NCBI GenBank assembly: GCA_964519535.1 | Contig: CAZFIR010000191.1 | Location: 1 to 22,611, forward strand | Direction of reading: 5' to 3' | DNA: 22,611 bases | Source of the DNA: CAYWLI01 sp964519535 | Lineage (GTDB): Bacteria > Desulfobacterota > B13-G15 > RBG-16-54-18 | Part shown: positions 11,901 to 19,000 of the stretch, piece by piece | How the letters are laid out: each line of letters opens with the position of its first letter | Numbering within the stretch: position 1 is the first letter of the stretch | The notes under the pieces: model-generated | What the model saw: the letters and a program-made list of their open reading frames with translations, nothing else | Database searches by the model: none | What the model was told of the DNA's origin: nothing | Position numbers and translations under genes: made by a program

Positions 11901-12157
11901 TCCTTTACCGGTACCTTGATTTCGTCTTTTGGTTTATCGACAGACACAATTTCAACATTCGCACCAGCAACCTCCAGTTTGGCCTTTATTTCTTCTGCCT
12001 TCTTTTTGCTGATACCCTCGGCAACAACACCTTTGGAGTCCAAAAGTGCTTTGGCCTTTTGAGGTCCCAGGCTAGTGATCTCGCACACGATCTTAGCAAC
12101 GCTGGTTTTCTTTTTTGCTCCAATCTTTTTGATTATGACGCTGAATTGCTTTGCCAT
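2966..12157 (-). CDS. Tc toxin A subunit (TcA) with L7/L12-like N terminus and NHL propeller
   Basis: Giant 3063-residue Tc toxin A component; family members form a pentameric pre-pore that binds cells and injects the TcC effector. Domains in order: ribosomal L7/L12 C-terminal-like domain (about 3-73); VRP1/TcA N-terminal helical region with CACPDSESAVSPLAYLADLL (about 240-260); three tandem modules of about 185 residues (about 552-1390); six NHL repeats (978-1250) inside the third; neuraminidase-like beta region (about 1570-1820); TcA helical region with FEAALNWFRTVYDYAK (about 2050); long channel-forming helices (about 2410-2670) with a hydrophobic Ala-rich hairpin (about 2515-2570) that should be the membrane tip, followed by YERRAQEWQLQ; and the C-terminal TcB-binding domain (about 2712-3063) with FPGHYLRMIKRV and PFERLGV. 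No signal peptide is seen. Typical TcA has about 2500 residues; the extra domains account for the excess. AGGAGG (12164-12169), seven bases upstream, fixes the ATG at 12157 over an in-frame TTG at 12163. Confidence 0.93.
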   Translation of the reverse strand: MAKQFSVIIKKIGAKKKTSVAKIVCEITSLGPQKAKALLDSKGVVAEGISKKKAEEIKAKLEVAGANVEIVSVDKPKDEIKVPVKDLEIKDLSALIKRKLISEEMIGHLKTKKIKTLSDIRRNGGIPPLKDSSPKDEKALQKLEAHAYLSLLSDDVKVNQKLIDNGFSGITKISETGRGVFIKEAEKAGIAKETATLVHSKAVAASAVLNNALTQARVEQANGFAVEPAFNIEGLFPRQCACPDSESAVSPLAYLADLLDYTMKHVQIKSAGEADFRSVTLSDLEQRFHQLFGQFLGSSAEVERKVRQVRICIEVLRRYLIANPPSLSNQSSLADNVKEYLFEAYQVLLNQIGTSYEELRLTTTADQDKRESLADRLGIDLDAEDSEKLDKLLFTREDLSERRLEQVFGLIDTTRNPLCDGIQSEDTDEQIKRWNFFGVEWNRNTDEDGNVYGEMQVTNLPPDNGLVYMVNLYKDRERTQRVASGEGTLGTFILSERNNSGLSARIQIDQEPQNNRFEISVIPSFLAWRLKHLRTLWKQQDWPADPYTEGLLPIIDPDIIGPDDFRLPIPKTNPADDDKAFDIWLTRRQEIDTGLRELNEQRTNEGLDVVLKRVLGDPLPDLDGFLENLKTGKDLEATKDHIKNMNLTVESFTRLMEIYNKNRRVEENSEGEPVSDEEWDAVHSILMQALKERSYPDWISEENEKGLKLGPQEFWIALAEPGEGLWSPALHNQRPLIDPELVTLDDLVVSPTGLQARSTWRSRTIAVEAIKNNMQSAYATGRLSQALRAALGMVSPRPDPNQPTWIEIMMQIDEDLRSLDATTRENAQEQVERQFYMSIEDFSHLIMIKQKEDDSEKEPSEEELNKLYSILTTACKRRTLITDWKQEEEEENLLYWRVLSARLPLWRASRETRQQWQYTLRTRNKSPIIDPDLIGEKDLKNSLEGPAYDIWQARKGWIEAHVNEIKQLREEEKACLIWGAQGTNDGQFRSPRDVAVDREGDIYVADRENNRIQKFDSNGSFLKKWGSRGKGNGQFLFPQSIAVDNSGNIYVSDSSNHRVQKFNSNGDFLKMWGGKPSSEEGLFNNPTGIGIDDNGDIYVADSGNHRIQKFDSNEVFLHAWGTQGSGDGQFNGPVDVVPDKTGNIYVSDSSNHRIQKFGSNGVFLKKWGTQGSGNGQFNSPSGIGVDVNGYIYVSDLTNRIQKFDAEGTFLEKWGSLGTGDMQFNFPQGIAVDGDGNVYVAEALNHRIQLLIFDPNFGFKRVLKNILGVDIKEFLDLAVQRKQGNDITARFDQLSLDMDAFLYLMRVYALLESGAEVMDSEWDGVYSILVQVKKRRMSADWRDVEQESGITLSPDFFQTSEEEFELLPWRASREARWDWEDKLSARIDQERTVMTAMAEVVDGCEEATLALLRDALVEASTTEGNDITEKAKWLTDQLLIDFQIAPCQKTTRISQALTTLQNLIFSLRTGQFQQPEHEMLQLDPEYEHFDEEWMWIGSYETWKAAVGVFLYPENILLPSLRRQASPAFRSLIGVLRSNQRITPVLARQLALEYSDYLNDVATMAAQATCTAETATKGNETELLFYVFALGGKTGKVYWSYLLPENAQETQTFWIALPVDELGDVVKIIGAVPYYIADEARYIFLFLVTANGGKQELVFVRYDLNKMYWDAEVQSLDLPTDSSNISALVKQREDTDQPPHIVIRVNDGTIYDQYLSSDGRSWASGDWKPIINGSKGKTFDRIAGFFEWANRPCLIAESSGSIYYRIFGYRDDGSWRLIENGSYIGALSSISTDTVGWYTFYQTPITYYKKLISPVSLTETYSIDTLNDFNDWLITVYNLDLHDYHILEFWSSQNKWFYNLYDLLNEPDSSSDLQNLKLRNIESFIDKIKDADYSDEVYGEWRLVAETVTALSGISDSLSGILWRIIVSITLEFARRSEDNISEQHQIRTQPSISIIPPNWGFRTGIFHFDHEYEFSIFVYQKDYLSDGIDICCVHNFWPEYPTEFTGYFITPNISRVSTLSDQIHPESIQRERYEQSKIAYQRNCMSFRRTLPNNLEYIKEMYYFVPVAIAIRLQWASQFEAALNWFRTVYDYAKPRDKGKIYYGLEYEDYIPGTYERLEDWLLDPLNPHTIASTRKNTYTRFTLLYIIQCLLAYADAEFTRDTVESLAKARTLYETALELLETPELNQHLGLCEDIIGYLEIELEDLRWQGVWERILDDVRRINNMSVLESTVNNVRNIMQSSKELSARIAKARKAVNEALSLQQPLTLSDIIERRNQTLAEIPGLLLKNNSIEKGIAKSVMLIENTYRPAAPLSEELETRVYTPVVGGAYIPMLATLAFCIPPNPMIKALRFHAEINLYKIRTCRNIAGIKREIEAYAAPTDILSAMPSIGPGGQLTLPTRITPPPVPYRYEFLIERAKQLANMAAQMEAALLAALEKRDVELYNLLKARQGVQLARAGVKLQNLRLRQARDEVELAELQRESAEIQAQTYKEWLDAGLNVWELQMIDAYHSAAAARTLAAFCDAGATMFQAATSAAAAFPTNVPAAQAQAILVSLTAMGRYVASGMAIQAETQAQVASVWASYERRAQEWQLQSELAQHSIRIGDQQIEIANDGVNIVHQEGEIARMQVEHAEAVVEFLQNKFTSAELYDWMSNILEGVYSFFLQHATSMAKLAQNQLAFERQEPPPAFIQNDYWEVPSEDSIGGASQDATDRHGLTGSARLMADIYKLDQYRLETEKRKLQLTKAISLARMAPYEFQRFRETGVMVFATPMELFDRDFPGHYLRMIKRVRTSVVALIPPTQGIKATLSNIGISRLVVNRNMLFQTITAHRPPESVALTSPVNATGLFELETQSEMLLPFERLGVDTIWEFRMPKAANQFDYLTIADIIVALEYTALDSPDYRQQVIESLPTKISANRPFSFRHQFADQWYDLHNPDQTATPMAVRFQTRREDFLPNIERLKIDQILLYFAGLSKETTEMKATLTFKPDGKEPAIGGEATAVDGMISTRRGAWPLLPGMSVVGNWELALPDTPEIRSLFKNEEIEDILFVITYSGRTPEWPA
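7990..10505 (-). repeat. Three tandem copies of a module of about 185 residues within tcA
   Basis: Each copy begins with IDP(D/E)(I/L)(I/V)...D(D/L) and continues with a helix. Copies A (near 10500) and C (near 9380) also share (F/Y)DIW..R...I, while B (near 9955) is more diverged in this helix (RSTWRSRTIAVEAI). Next comes an L...LG segment, then F.(H/Y)L(M/I) and (E)EW/L...(Y/H)SIL..A/V.K.R....DW, and finally LW/PWRASRE.R in copies B and C. Copy C is interrupted by the NHL repeats. Alignment was by eye, so boundaries are approximate. Confidence 0.7.
8408..9226 (-). repeat. Six tandem NHL-type repeats (about 141 bp units) within tcA
   Basis: Six consecutive units of 46-48 codons, each starting WG and containing GQF..P..(I/V)..D..G.(I/V)YV(A/S)D..N(H)RIQKF. 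This is the NHL repeat consensus; six blades make one closed beta-propeller. The last blade is degenerate (HRIQLLIF). Units 2, 4 and 5 are very similar at DNA level, notably around the GGTGCCCCAT and ACGTAAATAT(T) stretches on the + strand, so recent duplication or gene conversion is likely. Composition is more AT-rich than the flanking gene. Confidence 0.9.
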
Positions 12158-12289
12158 GGGCAAACCTCCTTTTTATTCGACAACGACAAGTCATCGGTGC
12201 TTTTGATAAGTTCGTCTTCGAGAAAGATTTCGCCGTGTATTTGTCTTTGATCATGAAAAACTCAGTCAATTAATTATAATAATCGCAAG
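12158..12289 (-). other. Spacer between tcBC and tcA with tcA ribosome binding site
   Basis: 132 bases separate the two toxin genes. A strong AGGAGG (12164-12169) serves tcA. No T-tailed hairpin was found on the - strand, so read-through from tcBC into tcA is likely. A TATAAT-like hexamer lies near the tcBC stop codon but has no good -35 partner. Confidence 0.6.
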
Positions 12290-13051
12290 CTAATCCACGC
12301 GATGTATAACTATTGGTTTAAATAATTTGGGGTGCCAAATGCCCAAAGGATTTCCATACATTTTGGATGGAATATCGCTGGCACGATAAAAGGATTTATC
12401 CCACGGATCAACAACTACTGCAGATTCACCCCATGTCCTATAATCTTCAGGATTACTTCCTTTTACGCGGCCGATTACAACAAAAGCATGATCAGCAAAG
12501 GTTCGCCTCATACGGTCGAGGGGATGAAACCCCGCTTCATATAAGAACATAAAAGCTATCGCGGATTGTTCTCCACAGTTACCACAACTGAATTGTTCAG
12601 CCACAGTCCTAGTTTTCGCAAGTTCAGAAAATTTTTGATTTGGGTCATTGAACCATACAATTTTATCTGACTCCGCTAGTTCTCTCAAAGAATTTACACA
12701 GAAAACGGATAAACCTGCGCTATTCCATACGTCTTCAAACTTGAGTTGTGATCCATATAGCATCTTTTCCTTAACATATCCGACTGCGACACTCGCGGCT
12801 ATTAGATTCTCTTCAAGCTCATTGTAAAGTTTCTTCTCGACAATATCATTCATATCTTGTACTGTTTTACCTTTATTACCGCCGCTTGCTGTTTCTAAAT
12901 TACCCCCTATAGCTATTTGTATATTTCTACTTGGTGTTTCTTCATCAAAAAAAAAGTTCTCATTTGAATAACTCATTTGAATATTATGAATATCTGGATG
13001 ACAAATCTCGAGTTGTTTTTCTAGATCAGATGGTTCTTCATTTTCTGCTTG
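12290..13051 (-). other. Effector tail of the B-C fusion (papain-like cysteine protease/deamidase candidate)
   Basis: The 253 codons after the RHS core motif DPSGM. A Cys/His/Asp order typical of papain-fold toxins is visible: FSCGNCGEQSAIAFMFL (Cys2275 or Cys2278), TFADHAFVVIGR (His2307) and WGESAVVVDPWDK (Asp2334). The CGEQ context and the hydrophobic strand after His favour Cys2278. Papain-fold toxins of this type (Tox-PL, Pasteurella PMT C3-like) act as proteases or glutamine deamidases. I cannot tell which applies here or name a target. No R-S-E ADP-ribosyltransferase pattern was seen. The DNA is strikingly AT-rich compared with the RHS-coding region. Confidence 0.6.
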
Positions 13052-16000
13052 CATGCCAGAGGGATCCCTAAATCGAATGGGATTTGATTTAGTATAAATG
13101 TATAGATTTAATCCATCCTTACGTCCAGCAGGATCACAACTCATCCACCTCCCTAGACACGGCGCGTAATAACGTGCATCGTGATAGTACAGCCCGCTCT
13201 CATCATCTCGTTCTTTTCCTATGAACCGGTACCGCTTCCTGGCAAAACCACCAAAACTAGTCTCACCATAAGGAAAATACTCCTCACGATTAATCCATTG
13301 TCCATGAGCATTTACGACTATATTGCTACTGCCCAAATGGTCACCTAGATGATATTGAATAGCCGGCCCCGCATCCCCAGAATAGACATCCCCGCGTCGC
13401 AGGATCGCAATGCGCTGCTGGTCGTCCATTATGTGCAGGTGGTTGTTTTGTTTTTGTTCACCGTTTTCTGTCCAACAATGGTGCTCAAAGATGCTATCGA
13501 TATAGACAGTGCTCTCCGACTTGGTGCCGTTCTTGCGCACCCATTTCTTGACCCGCATGCCGTCAGCGCCATAAAGGTAGCGCGCTTCTACCGAGGCGTG
13601 ATCTGATCCTTCGGGCTGGTTCCTAAATGTTTTCAGGCGATCAGCATGATCCCACTCAAAATGACGTTCGATGTTCTCCTGAATCATATTTCCGTTGTCG
13701 TCATACTCATAGGCGTAAGTCGTCTGCCCGATCGAGATCGTATCCAGGCGGTTATTGTCAGGTAAAGTGTTCAGTACGCGCCTGAAGGTGTTCCCGTTGC
13801 CATCAGAGTTTGTACTATGTTTCATTTCACGCATATTGCCTGCCGGATCGTATTGATATTCCCTCGTGTAGATGCGTGTCTTGGTTGGGTCTTGTGGCGT
13901 GGGCGTATCAGTCCACGGCGGAATAGCTGGAGGACGGTCGTACTCGCGTCCATCTGCCGATACAAGGCGATAAATAGGATCGTAGATAAAGGTGCTGTCG
14001 AGTTTATTAGGTTCACCCGGCAGGCCGCAATTGGGCGCCCGATCGTTGATGGTAAGGATATTGCCAGTCAGGTCGTACCCATAATGGAAATCCTGCAGCA
14101 CCGACCCATGCGGCTGGTAGCTGAGGTCGTCAGAGTTTGCGAACCGCTCAGAGCGTAGGTGCTCGAGGCGAAAGGTGCGCTCGTCATAGGCATAGCGGGT
14201 CATTACCCCGTTGCCATAGGCGATAAGCACCCGCTGCCCCTTGGCGTTATATGCTATTTGCGAGATATATATGTCATCGTCCACTTTGACACTTTCGAGA
14301 GCGCCCGCACGGTTGTATCGTGGCTTGAGCCCGGCGCGGTGATGCTCCTCGGTGGCGTCCTCGGGATAGTAGATCTCTGTAGGTCGGTTGAGGGCATCGT
14401 AATAAGTCGTCGTTTGGTAAACAGTACTATCCAGATCCGCCTCAGCGTTCGGCGACTCCCAATCGGCCACCCCTCCATTTGCAATGACCTCATCGCTGAT
14501 GACCTTGCGGATCTTCTCTTCCAGGTTGCCTTTAAAGTCGTATTCGTCAAACGTCAGCAACCCTGCTTCGTCATAATGGAGGTAAGGCTCACCCAGCCGG
14601 TTTTGCTGCCTGTTGGCCTCGCGCTCCCGGTGGGGCTGGTCCGGGCTGCTGCCATCACCGTAGATGATCTTTTCCCGCAGGGTGACGGGTTCGTTATCGT
14701 CCATTCGGTCCCGCGCCCATAGCCGCATCGGGCGATTCAGCACATCGTAAAATTGCAGGATCAGAGCGCCCTTGCTGTCCCGCCGCTCGATTTCGTTGCC
14801 GGCTGCATCCAGAATGGTTCGCCGGATGCCCGCATCGATGCTGTCGATGTGCAGCGGGTTGTCTACCAGGTCGTAAATATGCTGAAAAGCCAGCCGTCCC
14901 AAGGCCTCCTTCACCGTGAGCAAGTTGCCACGGATGTCGTAGGTGGAGCAGGTGCGATACTCTTCAGTTGACGACCAAGAGCCATCTAGTTGCTGCCTGC
15001 GATTGCGCTCGACGGCTTCGATCGTCCTTCCGAGAGCATCCACAGTTGCGCTGCTTGGTGTGTAGTAGCAATGGGAGTAGACGTCGGATTCGCCGGGGTG
15101 AGTCCTGCCGGCATTGTCGTTGGGGTCATAGGTGTAGACTTCCCAAGGAGTAGGCGTGAAGTTCTCCGGGTCGCCCAGCGCAGTAGGAACCCCATAAATC
15201 ACGCGCTGCTCCGAGCCATCCGGGTTGATCGTTCGGATGACCTGACCGCGCCGGTCGTAAAACATGGTCACCTTCTGGCCGAGATGCTCCTCGGTGGGTG
15301 GATCATAGTCCCAGCCGGAGTCGTAAAAGGGCTCGTACTTTTCTACTACCTGACCCTTGTTGTCGTAGCGCTGCCAGCCGCTGACCACCACATTGAGGGG
15401 GTCCTCTGGTTCGCGTTGTCTGCCGACCACTGGCCTCAGTGTTCCCTCCTGATCCTCCTGGTCGGCAGGAAGCACTTGGTTGCCGAAGACCGGATCGCCA
15501 AAGATGACATCCTCTGCCTGGGTGCGGGTCTGCAGCAGCCTTTCAAAGCCGTCGGAGTACTCCACGGTTTCGATGGTGTTGTTCCGCTTTGATTCGTCAT
15601 CGAGCGGTTCGTTTATATGGTGCTCCCGCCGGATGGTACGCACGGAGATGGGCTGTCCGCCCTCGGCAAAAGCAAGGAAGTCGTATTCCAGGATGGTGCT
15701 GGGCTCATATTCCGGACCCTGCTCAGTTTCAGCCAACCAGTCACCTACAAGTTCATCCTCTTCGCCCATGACCGCGATGTGTTTGAGCAGACCCAGCGGC
15801 GTGAACCCGTAGGCGGTCCGATTGCCGTTGGGATCGGTCACCAGCTTGGGCTGGAGCACGCGATAGTCATATTCCGCCTGTGTTGTCAGCCCTGCAGGAT
15901 CAATGACCTTCGTGGGCAGGAGGTCGTAAAGGTCTTGATCGTCTTTGCGATACTCGATTGTTGTCTCATTGCCCAGCGGGTCAAGGGTTGCCAGGAGAAG

Positions 16001-19000
16001 ACCGCGGGGGGAGCCTCTGCCGTCATGGAAGTTGTAGCGGCGGCTCTCGGTAATGGCAAAGTATCCTTCAGCGTGGTGTGAGCCGGCCTCTCCGTTGTAA
16101 TAGACATAACCCGCCAGTTCGGGCAGGCTCCGGATCTCAATCGGATACTCGTCAGTCCATTGCACAGGTCCATCGGGCACGAGGTAGGGCGGAATCTCTG
16201 GTGGATCTGAAATCACGTTACCGCTTTTGTAGGCTTGGCGGAGGATCTCATCGGTCAAAACCAAGGTCTCTGTGCACACCAGGGAGCCGTTCTTTCCCAC
16301 CTGACAGAAGTCGAGCCCGGTGAGGGCCTCGCCGTCATAGAAGTTGAGCACCTGGCCGATGATCTTCAGTGAGAATGTTTCGATCGCTTTGTCCTTGATG
16401 TCTCGGAGCCTCTCCTGGCCGGAGTTCTCGATCTCCCAGGTCGTGGTTCTGGCCACGCGATCATGGATATAGCCATTCGAATCAGTGGGCACGGCGTAAA
16501 CGGTCTCGCTGCAGGTGGCCAGGTAAGGCTCGCCGGTGCGATCTTCCAACGTCCGCCATCCGCGCGGACAGGCGATCTGCACCTGCCTTTGCGGCTGACC
16601 GAACGGGTTGTAGTCCTCGGTGAAGCTGAACTGCGTCATGGGATCTTCTCCCCGCTCCCACTGGGAGACGCGTTGGCTCAGGGGATGGGGGAAGAAGACC
16701 TTTCCCTGCCACTCCTCGGGTTCGTCGGACCAGAGATCGCCCACCGGCAGGGAGGTTACTCCATGCAGGTATTCAGTCACCGTGTAAGGACGATCCTGCC
16801 GCTCGCTGCCGTCCAGGGCGTAGAGCTCGATGCGCAGGATGCGTCCGCGCAAAGCACGTAGGGCGTCTCGTTTAACTCGCCGAGGAAGACTTCTCAGCCA
16901 ATGAACCATTTCAGATGGGCGCTCTAATAGATTCGGATCTCCAGCCCAGAACTCATTGCTGTAGTCGGGCTCCTGCCAATCACCAAACTCATCCCCGACA
17001 GGTCCCTGATGAAACCAGGTACGTGTTTCCAAAGGCAGCGAAAACATTTTTCGATCGATGGCACTAAAACCATTTTCTGGGTGCAGACCGGTGTCGTGAT
17101 AGGTTTCAAAGCTCTCGGTATCCCGCTGGTCCACACGGCCAAAGCCACGGAACTCTCGTTCAGCGCCGTCCCAGTAGCCGTGGTGGTAGCTATATTCGGT
17201 GGTAAGTTTGCCTTTTGAAATAACATCGATAACTTCAACGCGTGAAACTACCTGAACCGGAAAGGGCAGGGGTGTTTTCCAGCGAGTCTCGGGTCGTTTC
17301 TGATCTTCGAGAAAAAACCGTGTGGAGGGTGCATATGCCACACGGGTCAGCGCCCCGGTGTGGTTGTCCATCTCGTTCTGCAGGTAAGGCTTGAGCCCGC
17401 CGGTAAGGTCGAGAAAATAGTAATTGTCTCGGGAGAGAGCCCCGGCGTCTTTACTCCAGAGAACACCGCTGATGCCGGTGCCGAGGAGGTCTACGAGCCT
17501 GACCGCATCCATGTCAGACACCGGGGGCGTTCCCCGGATTTCAATGGGATCACTCCAGCGGTTCCCGCTCTGATTGATCCAGAGGGTGATCTTAGTATCG
17601 TCCACATAGACGATATCGGCCAATCCATCGCCATCCACATCCCCCACCAGAATGCGTTTGGGGTCATAGCCATAGGGAAAGCGCGGGCAATTGCGCATAG
17701 AAACACGTCGGTTCCATTCTCCGTATCCGAGGTTTGGCCAGTACTCCACATTGCCGTCGTTTACCAGGACGATGTCTTGCAGGCCGTCGCCGGACATATC
17801 AGCCCATTTGACACGGGGGTCTGAAAAGTTGATGTTGGGGAAATCCTCCAGGGCCCGACGCTCGACCCACCGGGTATCATTCCATCCTTCCTCGGGATCG
17901 CTGAAGAAGCACTCAAGATGGGTACCAGAACGAATGGCATCCGTGACGCCGTCACCGTCGAGGTCCACCAACCTGACTTCCGGGTCCTCCAGGTTGAAGC
18001 TGGGCGCGAGGTCGTAGCGTTGGAAGGAGCGACGATCCCACATACCCGCGAAGCATAGGGGATAGTAACCCGCAAGGCCTTGGATAGTGACCAGGAGGTC
18101 AATTCGTCCATCCCCGTTGGCATCAATCAACTGCACACCCGGATCCGCGAGGGTAAGGCCAGCAGGGGCATCCGGCATCTCACGGGGAAGATCAAACTGG
18201 CCGTTGCCCAAGTTGCGCCAGTAACGCACCGTGCCATTCATTTCCAGGATATCCGGCAGGCCGTTGCCAAAGAGGTCCGCAAGCTCCAGATCGGGACTGG
18301 CAAGGGAACGACTTGGCAGGTGGCCCTCCAAAGGAAAGAAATCCCTCTCTTCAGGCGCAAACCGCGTGTAGCCGAATTCCAGCGGCGGAAGTTCTTCAGT
18401 ACGGTCTTCCTCATTCGGCTGACTCTCATCGTACCCTACCACCTCTATCTGATTGAGCAGGGAAACGCCATTGAGTGGTAACTGATCTTTCAGATCATCT
18501 CGCATGTCGAGATAAATCATGTGATAGGTACGAACCAACATTCCAGTCTCGGGATCCTCGCAGTGCTGATCCGGATGGGTGCGGATCTCTATCAGATTGC
18601 ACCGTTTGCGCGTGCGGATCTCGAAGCCAGGCCGGTATTCGGAGAAGGGGTCTGGCCGGTCCTCATAATGAAAGGTGACGGAGACGAGAAACTTCGTTTC
18701 CTCGCCACGGTTGTAATCCACATAACGGATGCGCTTGAGATAGAGCTGATCCCAGTGGTGAGGGCCCTCAGCACTTTGGTCCCGCTCATATTCGTATTCG
18801 ATGCGGTTGCCGAAGGGATCGAGGGTACGGGTGAGTTTCCAGGCGAAGATCTTCGACCGATTTGTTGGATCGGCGATGATAGCCGTCGTCACTACATCAT
18901 CATTCCCACTAGCAAAGGGTACTGTCCCGTACTCGCTAACCAGCCCGTCCTTGCTTTCGACCTTCCAGTAGTCTTCGTCAGCTCTCTTATAATGCCTGAT

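Noticed and set aside
12158..12289. Search for an immunity gene after the effector tail
   Set aside because: The 132-base gap holds no usable open frame; the next gene is tcA.
14159..15592. Long + strand open frames (187 and 200 codons) opposite tcBC
   Set aside because: They are antisense shadows of RHS-repeat coding sequence, with no ribosome binding site and no family resemblance.
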